Below are positions 46,179 through 54,341 of a stretch of DNA of 64,000 nucleotides, one piece after another. Position 1 is the stretch's first letter, and each line of letters opens with the position of its first letter. The DNA is taken from contig QKWM01000004.1 of assembly GCA_003248315.1 (NCBI GenBank), positions 4,337,001-4,401,000 of the forward strand, given 5' to 3'. Under the pieces are notes generated by a model. The model saw only the letters and a list, made by a program, of their open reading frames with translations, was not told where the DNA came from and searched no databases. The DNA comes from Streptomyces sp. SW4 (GTDB lineage: Bacteria; Actinomycetota; Actinomycetes; Streptomycetales; Streptomycetaceae). A program made the position numbers and the translations under genes.

Positions 46179-46975
46179 CCCTGACCGGCCGGCTGCGCCG
46201 CGGCGCGCTGCACTCCCTCGCCGCCCCTACGCCCTCGACGCCCTGGAACCCGCCGAGCGGGACCGGTTCGAACGGCACCTCGGCGGCTGCCGCCGCTGCG
46301 CCGCCGAGGTGCGCGACCTGGCCGAGGACGCCGTCCGGCTGGCCTGGTCCACGGCCGCCCCCGCGCCGCCCGTGCTGCGCGCCCGGGTCCTGACCGCCGT
46401 ACGCGGCACCCCGCAGGACCCGGCGCCCGCCCGCGCCCCGCGTCTGCCGTCCGGGGCCGGCGCGACCGCAGACCGCCGGCGCGCTCCCGTGCGCCCCGTC
46501 CGCGCCCACTGCTCGTGCCGTTCGCCACCACGACGGCCGCCGCCGCGCTCGTCGTCGCCTCCCTCTTCGCCGTCCAGGCGGAGCGGACCCGGGCGAACTG
46601 GACGCCGCCCGGGACCGGGCGCGTGAGATCGCCCACGTTCTCGCGGCCCCGGACGCCCGCGCGGTGAGCGGCCGGGACGAGCGCGGACGCGGAATCGGAG
46701 TGATCGCTTCCGCAGCGCTGGGCCGGGCGGTCGTCACCGTGCGCGGACCCGGCGGACCGCCGGCCGGCCGCGTCCACCAGCTGTGGGCCGTGCGCCCCGG
46801 CGCGCAACCGCGCTCCCTGGGGCTGCTGGCCGGCGACACGCCCCTGCTCGCCACCGGACTCGACCCGGCCGTGTCGTCACTCGCCGTGACCGTCGAACCC
46901 GACGGGGGATCGTCGCGGCCCACCGGTCGGCCGGTCGCTCAACTCTCCCTGGAATCTGTCGGATTCGGAGAGTAA
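46175..46975 (+). CDS. RskA-type zinc anti-sigma factor, about four frame breaks
   Basis: About 268 residues. After repair near 46228 the N-terminal anti-sigma domain reads ALDALEPAERDRFERHLGGCRRCAAEV, with the H-x3-C-x2-C zinc motif. A linker follows, then one membrane helix (TTTAAAALVVASLFAVQAER, after a break near 46505), then an outer domain typical of RskA: RAREIAHVLAAPDARAVSG, SAALGRAVVTVRGPGGPPAG, VHQLWAVRPGAQPRSLGLL, LDPAVSSLAVTVEPDGGS. Further breaks lie near 46590 and 46610. It should hold the co-encoded ECF sigma at the membrane until proteolysis or redox change releases it. Confidence 0.85.
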
Positions 46976-47100
46976 TCGCCGAGTAATCGTCAACCCCCTT
47001 ATGGGGAAGGTGAATCCTGTGACCGCGATACACGGGTGCCCCGTGGGGCGATAGGGTTACCCTGCCCGGGCCGGGTGGACTCGTACGGGTGGGGAGTGAC

Positions 47101-47370
47101 ATGGAACAGATAACAGTGCGCAGCAGGGCCAGGGTCCCTGCGATCACCTGCGGGAGCAGCGCGACCAGCTCGCGGCTCGACCGGCACCTCGCGGTGCTCG
47201 GCGGTCCGGCCGTCCCGCAGCGGGAGACGGTCGAGGCGACCTCGCTGATGCGCGAGCTGACCACACGGGACACCGTGCACACGCGCAGCGGCAGGGGTGC
47301 GCGGGTCCGCCGCGTCTCGCTGTTCGCACCGCTGCGCCGCCTCCGCCGCTCGCTGTTCGGCGGCAACTGA
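47101..47370 (+). CDS. Small conserved hypothetical protein, 89 aa
   Basis: Intact. It starts MEQITVRSRARVPAITCGSS and has RLDRHLAVLGGPAVPQRETVEATSL in the middle, with a very basic end VRRVSLFAPLRRLRRSLFGGN that could form an amphipathic helix binding membrane or nucleic acid. There is no signal peptide. GGGTGGGGAG lies just before the ATG. I do not recognise a domain. Streptomyces genomes carry similar short Arg-rich proteins, but this is a memory, not a search result. The gene is separate from the anti-sigma operon by 125 nt. Confidence 0.65.
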   Translation: MEQITVRSRARVPAITCGSSATSSRLDRHLAVLGGPAVPQRETVEATSLMRELTTRDTVHTRSGRGARVRRVSLFAPLRRLRRSLFGGN

Positions 47371-47505
47371 CACCCGCGCTCCGGCACCCGGGCCGTCGCT
47401 TCACCGGGGCGGCGCCGCGCACCCGCCGTCCGTCATCCCCACGGCCGCGCAGCGGCGCCCCGGCGCGCTCCCGGGCGCGGACCCGTCCCCGTCCGTTCCC
47501 GGCGC

Positions 47506-48287
47506 TCAGCGCTCCCCGTGCGTGTACCGGTGCACGGCGAGCGGCACGAACACCGCCAGCAGCAGGACGCACCACATCAGCGACCCGGCGACGGGGTGGG
47601 CCACCGGCCAGGCCGCCCCGTCCGGCACCGGCGCGTTGCCGAAGAGGTCCCGCAGCGCCGTCGTCACCGCGCTGATCGGATTCCACTCGGCGACCGCTCG
47701 CAGCCCGCTCGGCAGTCCCTCGACGGGGATGTAGGCGTTCGACAGCAGCGGCAGCACGAAGGTCGCGCCGCCCAGCTGGCCCGCCGCCTCCTCGTTGCGG
47801 GTGAGCAGGCCCAGGAAGATCCCGATCCACGTCGCCGCGAACCGGAACAGCAGCAGCAGCCCGAGGGCCCGGCCGCCTCCAGGGCGCCGCCCTCCACCCG
47901 CCACCCCACCGCGAGCCCCACCAGCAGCAGCGGCACGGTGCCCACCGCCGTGACGACCAGGTCCGCGACCGCCTGCCCGAGGGGCACCGCGGCCCGGCTC
48001 ACCGGCAGGGTGCGCAGCCGGTCCGTGACCCCGCGATGGGCGTCCTGGGCCGACTGGAACATCCCCGTCATGATCCCGCCGGCCGCCGTGGCCACCAGCA
48101 GGCCCGGCACGAGGAACGAGCGGTACTCCGCGCCCGGCACGGCCAGCGCGCTGCCGAAGACGTAGCCGAAGAACAGCAGCATGGTGACCGGCATCGTCTG
48201 GGTCAGGACCAGCAGCCCCGGGTTGTTCCGCATCCGTCGCAGGTGCCGCCCCAGCAGCGCGGTCCCGTCGTGGGCGAGGGCGCTCAT
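47506..48287 (-). CDS. ABC-2 type export permease (DrrB-like), one frame break
   Basis: About 261 residues with six membrane helices. The family pieces are RHLRRMRNNPGLLVLTQTMPVTMLLFFGYVFGSAL in outline, YRSFLVPGLLVATAAGGIMTGMF, DRLRTLPVSRAAVPLGQAVADL (the conserved cytoplasmic loop), and NAYIPVEGLPSGLRAVAEWNPIS near the C-terminus. The break is near 47876 (GGCCGCCTCCAGGG). The start overlaps the ATPase stop (ATGA). With the ATPase it forms a DrrAB-type exporter, likely for a drug or lipid-like compound. Confidence 0.88.
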
Positions 48288-49279
48288 GCCGCACGCTCCC
48301 CGCTGCCGCTGCCGCTGCCGCTGCCGCTGCCGCTGCCGCCGGCGGTGGCGCCGGCGCCGGTCAGCCGGAGGAACACGTCGTCGAGGGTCGGCGGACGCAG
48401 ACCGGCGTCCGCCAGCGGCACCCCCGCCGCGTCCAGTTCCCGCACCAGGCGCGGCAGGGTCAGGGTGGGGTCGGTGCTGACGGCGCCGACCGCCCGCCGC
48501 TCGGCGTCCAGCAAGGGCGCGGCGCCCGTGAGGCGGTCCAGGACGGCCGCCGCCCGCGGCATCGCCTCCGCGTCCGTGACGACCGCCTCCGCGTACACGC
48601 CGACCAGCGACTTCAGCTGCTCGGGCGTCCCCGTGTGGGCGACCCGCCCCCGGTCCACGACGGCGATGTCGTCGGCGAGCCGGTCGGCCTCCTCCAGGTA
48701 CTGCGTGGTCAGCAGGACGGTCGTGCCCTCCGCCGTCAGTTCGCGCACCGCCTCCCAGATCGCGTTGCGGCCGGCCGGGTCGAGGCCGGTCGTCGGCTCG
48801 TCCAGGAACAGCACGTCGGGCCGGCGGACCAGGCTCGCCGCCAGGTCCAGCCGCCGCCGCATGCCGCCCGAGTAGCCGGACGCCGGGCGGTCGGCGGCCT
48901 CGGTGAGCCCGAACCGCTCCAGCAGTTCCGCGGCCCGTCCCGCGGCGTCCCGCACCCGGTGCAGGCGGGCGAACAGCCGCAGGTTCTCCCGTCCCGTCAG
49001 GTCGCCGTCGACCGAGGCGTACTGCCCGGTGACCCCGATCCGGCGCCGCACGGCCGAGGCGTCGCGGAGGAGGTCGTGGCCGGCGACGCGGGCCGATCCC
49101 GCGTCCGGCCGCAGCAGGGTGGTCAGCAGCCGGACGGCCGTCGTCTTGCCCGCGCCGTTCGGCCCGAGGAGCCCGCAGACGGTGCCCGCGGGCACCGCGA
49201 GGTCCAGTCCCCGCACTGCCCGTACCGGGCCGAAGCGCTTCTCCAGGCCCTCACTAAGTACAGCGTACGTAGTAGTCAT
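48284..49279 (-). CDS. ABC exporter ATPase (DrrA-like)
   Basis: 331 residues, intact. Walker A GLLGPNGAGKTTAVRLL, Q-loop IGVTGQYASVDGDLTGREN, signature SGYSGGMRRRLDLAASLV, Walker B VLFLDEPTTGLDP, switch LLTTQYLEEADRLADDI. The C-terminal regulatory extension typical of DrrA ends in a run of Gly-Ser pairs coded by a hexanucleotide repeat. The first codons, ATG ACT ACT ACG TAC GCT GTA C, contain one arm of the operator shared with the divergent TetR gene. It is probably transcribed leaderless or with a very short leader, and repressed by the TetR. Confidence 0.92.
   Translation of the reverse strand: MTTTYAVLSEGLEKRFGPVRAVRGLDLAVPAGTVCGLLGPNGAGKTTAVRLLTTLLRPDAGSARVAGHDLLRDASAVRRRIGVTGQYASVDGDLTGRENLRLFARLHRVRDAAGRAAELLERFGLTEAADRPASGYSGGMRRRLDLAASLVRRPDVLFLDEPTTGLDPAGRNAIWEAVRELTAEGTTVLLTTQYLEEADRLADDIAVVDRGRVAHTGTPEQLKSLVGVYAEAVVTDAEAMPRAAAVLDRLTGAAPLLDAERRAVGAVSTDPTLTLPRLVRELDAAGVPLADAGLRPPTLDDVFLRLTGAGATAGGSGSGSGSGSGSGERAA
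48301..48338. repeat. Hexanucleotide CGCTGC microsatellite within coding sequence
   Basis: About six CGCTGC units code a Gly-Ser run just before the end of the ATPase gene. Copy number is likely variable between strains and keeps the frame. Confidence 0.85.
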
Positions 49280-49311
49280 GGGTCGACCTTAGCGCACTAC
49301 GTACGCTGTAC
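49258..49311. promoter_or_regulatory. Perfect 16-bp inverted repeat operator between ABC exporter and TetR
   Basis: GTACAGCGTACGTAGT at 49258-49273 and ACTACGTACGCTGTAC at 49296-49311. The left arm lies inside the first eight codons of the ATPase gene. The right arm ends 9 nt before the tetR ATG. Each arm contains GTACGCTGTAC, itself nearly palindromic, as TetR dimers prefer. Confidence 0.85.
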
Positions 49312-49320
49312 GTAACTAGG

Positions 49321-50045
49321 ATGGTGGCCGAGGTGATGACCGATGGCGGGCCGAGCGGCCGAACCCGAAGTGATCTGGACGCGCCCGAGCGCACCGGCCG
49401 GGGGCCGAGGCCGGCCCACAGCCGCGCCGACATCGCGGCCGCCGCGGTGCGGGTCGCCGACGCCGAGGGGCTGGAGGCCGTGTCGATGCGGCGCGTGGCC
49501 GGCGAGCTGGGCTGCGGCACGATGTCGCTCTACAACTACGTCCCCGCAAGGAGGACCTGTACGAGCTGATGGTGGACGCGGTCAGCGGCGAGCACGAGCT
49601 GTGGGAGCCGACCGGCGACTGGCGGGCCGACCTCCTGCGGGTGGCCCGCGACACCCGCGCCCTGATGCACCGCCACCCCTGGCTGCCGCGTCTGCTGTCC
49701 CCGGTGTACGGGTTCAGCCCGAACGCCCTGCGCTACCTGGAGCACTGCCTGGCCTGCCTGGACCCGCTGGACGCGTCCCACGGCACCAAGGTGGAGCTCG
49801 TGGCGATGGTCAACGGCGTGGTCGCCACCTTCGTCGGCAACGAACTCGCCACCGCCGAGCGCACCCGCTCGCTGCCCTGGTCGGCGGAGCGGGAACAGGA
49901 GGTCCGCGCCGCCTACGTCGCCGCCCGCCTCGCGAGCGGCGCCTACCCGCGGCTGGCCGCGGCCCTGGCCGAGGACCCCGGTCCGGTGGACATGGAGGCG
50001 GCCTTCGAACGGGCCCTGGGGCGTGTGCTGGACGGATTCGCCTGA
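49321..50045 (+). CDS. TetR-family regulator with TetR_C domain, one frame break
   Basis: About 241 residues. The DNA-binding domain has SRADIAAAAVRVADAEGLEAVSMRRVAGELGCGTMSLYNYV in outline, with the break near 49546 in CCCCGCAAGG just before KEDLYELMVDAV. The ligand domain resembles the tetracycline-repressor C-terminal type (HPWLPRLLSPVYGFSPNALRYLEHCL, VVATFVGNELATAE). It is divergent from the DrrAB-type exporter with a matching inverted repeat between them. The reasonable reading is that it represses the exporter and itself until a drug-like ligand binds. ATG 49321 is very close to the operator, so its mRNA is short-leadered. Confidence 0.9.
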
Positions 50046-50086
50046 ACCCGGCCGCCCGCCCGCCCGGCGACGCGGGCAGACAGGCG

Positions 50087-51238
50087 TCAGAGCAGCGCCA
50101 GCTGGCCCTCCGGGCCCTCCTCCCGGCTGTCCAGGACGGACGCGGGCCGGCGGGCCCGGCCGGGCACCGGAAGCACGCCGGCCCCGCGCAGCTCCGCCGT
50201 CGTGACCGGGTCGGTGACCGTCAACTCCTCCCGGGCCGCCCGCGCCTGCGCGAGCAGCGCGAGGACCGTGATCAGCTCCAGCAGCTCGGACGTCCAGGCC
50301 TGCGGCCACACGGCCGGGCGGATCGCGGCGAGGGTGCCCGGCTCGCCGTCGGCGGTGCGCGCCGCGAACCACTGCTCCAGGACCCGCACCCCGCCGGCCT
50401 CGAAGTCCCATGCCTCCGGCGGCACCGGGGAGATGCGCCCTCGCCGAGGTGGAGGACCTCCTCCTCCGGTCGTAGTGCGGGGCCGGCGGGCGGGGCGGCA
50501 GCGGGGCGCGGACGTAGGGGCGGCGCCCTCCGGGCAGCTTGGGGCGCTCGCCGTCCCGGCGCATCAGCCACAGCATCCGGCGGCCCAGTCCGACGCCGTG
50601 CGCCCACAGCGCCGGGTCCCGGTGAGCGGGACGGTCAGGGTGCCGGGGCGGGCGGCCGCCATGATCCAGGCCAGCACGTCCGCCGGTGCGGGCTGGTGGC
50701 CGAGGCGGGCGGCCAGGTGGCCGGCGAGGCCCGGGGCGAGGTTCGGTTCCGCGGCGCCCGGGCGGCGGTAGAGGGGGCGGATCCGGCCGGGGCCGAGCGG
50801 AAGCAGGGAGGTCGCGAGGAGACCGTCGGCGGGACCGGCGCCCTCCACCAGGAAGACCTGACGTTCGTCCGCCACCCGCCACAGCTCCGGCCGGGCCGCG
50901 TCGATCAGCCGGTGGTCGGGGATCAGCCACTGCTCGTCGAAGGGTGCCCGCAGCACCCGTACCGGCTCCGGGCACGGCCCCGAGGCGCGCACCAGCTTCC
51001 CGGTGCCGGCCGAGCCGCCCGGCAGCCGGCCGACCGCCGTGTGCAGGGTGCGCGAACGCGTCGGCTCGAACAGGGCCGCGCGGTCCGGCCCCTGAGCCTT
51101 CACCAGGGCGTCCCACCGCGCCTTGAGGGACGACGGGTCGGGGCCCGCCGGCCAGCCCCGGCCGAGCCGGGGCGGTGCGACGGACCACGGCATGAGGTCC
51201 GCCAGCGGCGGAGCGTCGTCGTGCGTCACGCCCGGCAT
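50087..51238 (-). CDS. Orphan type ISP restriction-modification C-terminal-domain protein, two frame breaks
   Basis: About 384 residues. The C-terminal third reads EVLHLGEGRISPVPPEAWDFEAGGVRVLEQWFAART and WPQAWTSELLELITVLALLAQ (in outline), the pattern of the target-recognition/C-terminal domain of type ISP enzymes. Upstream are FDEQWLIPDHRLIDAARPELW and ADVLAWIMAAARPGT, again from that region. The helicase, nuclease and methylase parts of a true type ISP enzyme are absent: the protein begins MPGVTHDDAPPLADLMPWS. Breaks lie near 50622 and 50450. Many Streptomyces proteins of this size carry this annotation, and their function is unknown. Confidence 0.65.
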
Positions 51239-51260
51239 CGTACGACGGCCGTCCCGGCGA

Positions 51261-52010
51261 TCAGTGGGCGTCCAGCGTGACGGTGAAGGAGAAGCGGTCC
51301 CCGCGGTAGTGGATGACCGCCACGTCCAGCACCCGGCCGTCGGTGCCGTAGGTGATGCCCGTGTAGTGCAGGATCGGGCTGAGCAGCGGCACTTCGAGCA
51401 GCCGCGCCGTGTCGGGGTCGGCGAGCCGGGCCTCGACCGTGTCCGTGATGCGGCTGATGCCCACGCCCACCACGTCCCGCAGCACCTTCGTCATCGGCCA
51501 GCGGACCAGGTCGCCCGGGTCGATGCGGGCGGCCAGCTCCGGGCGGACGTAGTTGCGGGCGTGGTTGGTGGGCTCGCCGGTCTTCTCGTCGCTGCGCAGC
51601 CGGTGGTACGTCGCCACCTCGCCGACTCCCGGGAAGTGCTCGGCGAGTTCGGCCGGCACCGGCCCGGTGCCCTGGTCCAGCAGTTCGGTCGTCATGCCGG
51701 ATTGCTGGGCCACGATCGCGTCCACCGAGCCGAGCAGCCGCACCGGGGCGCCCCGCCGCGCGTGCGGCTCGATGAACGTGCCGCGGCGGCGGTGGCGGGT
51801 GATCAGCCCCTCGTCCTCCAGCTCCTTCAGCGCCTGCCGCATGGTCAGCACGCTGACGCCGTAGTGCCCGGCCAGTTGTTCCTCGGTGGGCAGGCGCAGC
51901 GGGTCCTGGGGCGAGCGGCCGAGTATCGAGGCGCGCAGCGACTGCGAGACCTGGTACCAGAGCGGCAGCTTGCGGTTCAGGACGATCGAGTCCGGGGCGA
52001 AGGAGGTCAC
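51261..52010 (-). CDS. GntR-family regulator, HutC type
   Basis: 249 residues, intact. The winged helix near residues 15-85 reads LPLWYQVSQSLRASILGR, LRLPTEEQLAGHYGVSVLTMRQALKELEDEGLI and RRGTFIEP. The UTRA ligand domain follows (EVATYHRLRSDEKTGEPTNHARNYVRPELAARI, SRITDTVEARLADPDTARLLEV, VHYxGDRFSFTV-type end). HutC-type regulators sense organic acids or amino-acid intermediates. The gene begins 26 nt after the homogentisate dioxygenase gene on the same strand, so it is probably co-transcribed and controls tyrosine/homogentisate breakdown. The GTG start at 52010 has GAAGGAGG-like context only inside the gene, so the start is less certain. Confidence 0.9.
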   Translation of the reverse strand: MTSFAPDSIVLNRKLPLWYQVSQSLRASILGRSPQDPLRLPTEEQLAGHYGVSVLTMRQALKELEDEGLITRHRRRGTFIEPHARRGAPVRLLGSVDAIVAQQSGMTTELLDQGTGPVPAELAEHFPGVGEVATYHRLRSDEKTGEPTNHARNYVRPELAARIDPGDLVRWPMTKVLRDVVGVGISRITDTVEARLADPDTARLLEVPLLSPILHYTGITYGTDGRVLDVAVIHYRGDRFSFTVTLDAH

Positions 52011-52036
52011 GGGCTATCCGTACCGGGCGGGACCGC

Positions 52037-53387
52037 TCAGTGCAACGGGCGGAAGTGGCGCTCGAGGCCCTGCCACACGTCGTCGTAGCGCTGTTGCAGG
52101 TGCTCCGCCCCGGCCGCCTGGGAGGTGAGGGTCACCGGCCAGCGGGTCTCGAACATGAACGCCAGCCCGTCGTCGACCTTCTGCGGCCGCAGTTCGGCGG
52201 CGCTCGCCCGGTCGAACGTCTCCCGGTCCGGTCCGTGCGCCGACATCATGTTGTGCAGCGAGCCGCCGCCCGGCACGAAGCCCTCCGCCTTGGCGTCGTA
52301 GGCGCCCTCGATCAGGCCCATGTACTCGCTCATCACGTTCCGGTGGAAGTACGGGGGCCGGAAGGTGTCCTCGCCGACGAGCCAGCGCGGCGCGAACACC
52401 ACGAAGTCGACGCCCGCCAGGCCCGGGGTGTCGGACGGGGACGTGAGCACCGTGAAGATCGACGGGTCCGGGTGGTCGTAGGAGATGGTCCCGATGACGT
52501 TGAAGCGGCGCAGGTCGTAGACGTACGGCACGTGGTTGCCGTGCCAGGCGACGACGTCGAGCGGGGAGTGGTCGTAGGTGGCCGTCCAGAGGTTGCCGCA
52601 GAACTTGTTGACCACCTCCACCGGTCCCTCGACGTCCTCGTAGGCGGCGACCGGGGCGAGGAAGTCGCGGGGTTGGCGAGGCCGTTGGCGCCGATCGGGC
52701 CGAGGTCGGGGAGGCGGAACGGGGCGCCGTAGTTCTCGCAGACGTACCCGCGGGCCGACTCGTCGAGGAGCCGCACCCGGAAGCGCACCCCGCGCGGGAT
52801 CAGCGCCACGTGCCCCGGCTCGGCGTGCAGCAGCCCGAACTCGGTGTGCACCAGCAGACCGCCGCGCTCGGGCACGATCAGCAGCTCGCCGTCGGCATCG
52901 CTGAACACCCGGTCCATGCCGGCGTTGGCGTGGTAGAGGTGCACGGCCATGCCGGTGCGCTGGGCGGCGTCGCCGTTGCCGCCGAGGGTCCACAGGCCGG
53001 CCAGGAAGTCGGTGCCCGGCGGCGGCTCGGGCAGCGGGTTCCAGCGCAGCCGGTTGGGGTCCGGCACGGACTCCGTGAAGGGCGCGGTGCGCACCGCGCC
53101 GTTGTCCGTGCGGGTGAACGCCGGGTGGGCGGCCGACGGGCGGATGCGGTACAGCCAGGAGCGGCGGTTGTGCGCCCGCGGCTCCGTGAACGCCGTGCCG
53201 CTCAGCTGCTCCGCGTACAGCCCGAGCGGCGCCCGCTGGGGCGAGTTCCGGCCCTCGGGCAGGGCGCCCGGCACCGCTTCGGAACTGTGCTCGTTGCCGA
53301 AGCCGGACAGGTACGACAGTCCCTCCGCGGTCTTCCGTGCTCCCTCGCGCTCGAACCCGCTCGTGTGGGAGGTACCCCACCGCTCAT
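52037..53387 (-). CDS. hmgA: Homogentisate 1,2-dioxygenase, two frame breaks
   Basis: Fe(II) ring-cleaving enzyme of tyrosine/phenylalanine catabolism, about 450 residues. It contains GLSYLSGFGNEHSSEAVPGALP, RNSPQRAPLGLYAEQLSGTAF, RSWLYRIRPSAAHP, AGLWTLGGNGDAAQRTGMAVHLY, and the metal site region WHGNHVPYVYDLRRFN, FPPRW-type FAPRWLVGEDTFRPPYFHRNVMSEYMGLI with His and Glu ligands, then GGSLHNMMSAHGPD. Breaks lie near 53348 and 52670. The N-terminus carries about 13 extra residues (GVPPTRAGSSARE) coded by a palindromic GGTACC-containing element, which the known S. coelicolor protein lacks as I remember it. It shares a promoter region with a divergent TetR gene. Confidence 0.93.
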
Positions 53388-53609
53388 GCTCGCTCCCTTG
53401 CCACCCGCGTCACACACCGAACGATTCCTATGCAGCACCGTAGGATTGCGGTTGCCGTCGCGCAAGAGGTTCCGGGAGAACGGGGCGGCGGGGCCGTGCG
53501 GACGACCGGAATCCGGGGCACCGGCCGGGCCGGGCGGCGCGGTGAGTGCCGCGGGGGTCCGGGCCCGTACCGGAGGGCGCAGTTCACCCGACCGCGACGG
53601 AGAGGCATC

Positions 53610-54230
53610 ATGAGGACCGTGCCCCACGCGACCAGCCCGCTCCGCCGTGCCCCGGTGCAGCGCCGCAGCGCCGAACGCCTGGCCAGGATCCTCGACGCCT
53701 GCGCCGAACTCCTCGACGAGGCCGGCTACGACGCCCTGAGCACCCGTGCCGTCGCCCAGCGCGCCGGCGTGCCCATCGGCTCCGTCTACCGCTTCTTCGG
53801 CAACAAGCGGCAGATGGCCGACGCCCTCGCCCAGCGCAACCTGGAGCGCTACGCGGAGCGGGTGACCGAGCGCCTGGCGGAGGCCGGCGACGGGGGCTGG
53901 CGGGCCGCGCTGGACGTGGTGCTCGACGAGTACCTCGCGATGAAGCGGAACGCGCCCGGCTTCTGCCTGATCGACTTCGGCAACCAGATACCGGTCGGAG
54001 GCCGCCCCGACATACCCAACCACCGCGTCGCCGACCGGCTCACCGACCTGCTCTCCGGCTACCTCGGCCGTGCTCCCGACGACGCGCTGCGCCGTACCTT
54101 CCTGGTCGCCGTGGAGACCGCCGACGCCCTGGTGCAGCTCGCCTTCCGGGTCGCCCCCGGCGGAGACCGCGGAATCATCGAGGAGGCCCGGGAGCTGCTG
54201 CGCGCCTACCTGGGGCGGGTGCTCGACTGA
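53610..54230 (+). CDS. TetR-family transcriptional regulator
   Basis: 206 residues, intact. The DNA-binding domain reads RRSAERLARILDACAELLDEAGYDALSTRAVAQRAGVPIGSVYRFFGNKRQMADALAQRNLERYAERV in outline, a textbook TetR helix-turn-helix with YRFFGNK. The C-terminal helical domain (AALDVVLDEYLAMKRNAPGFCLIDFG, TFLVAVETADALVQLAFRVAPGG) would bind the inducer. ATG 53610 has GGAGAGG just upstream. It is divergent from hmgA and followed 111 nt later by a molybdopterin oxidoreductase gene whose upstream region has a TACCG-GT-CGGTA palindrome. Either neighbour could be a target. Confidence 0.92.
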   Translation: MRTVPHATSPLRRAPVQRRSAERLARILDACAELLDEAGYDALSTRAVAQRAGVPIGSVYRFFGNKRQMADALAQRNLERYAERVTERLAEAGDGGWRAALDVVLDEYLAMKRNAPGFCLIDFGNQIPVGGRPDIPNHRVADRLTDLLSGYLGRAPDDALRRTFLVAVETADALVQLAFRVAPGGDRGIIEEARELLRAYLGRVLD

Positions 54231-54281
54231 ACGGCCGGGAAATTCCGGGGCCGCTCCGGCCGGAGGGCTCCCCGGCATGCC

Positions 54282-54293
54282 TACCGGTCGGTA
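54282..54293. promoter_or_regulatory. Short palindrome upstream of the molybdopterin oxidoreductase gene
   Basis: TACCG-GT-CGGTA, flanked by GCATGCC and TGCTCGG which weakly extend the symmetry. TetR-type operators often have this ACCG...CGGT form. It lies 48 nt before the GTG start. Confidence 0.5.
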
Positions 54294-54341
54294 TGCTCGG
54301 CGTCCCGTCCGCTGCGCCACCGCACCGCCCCGGGAGGACCC

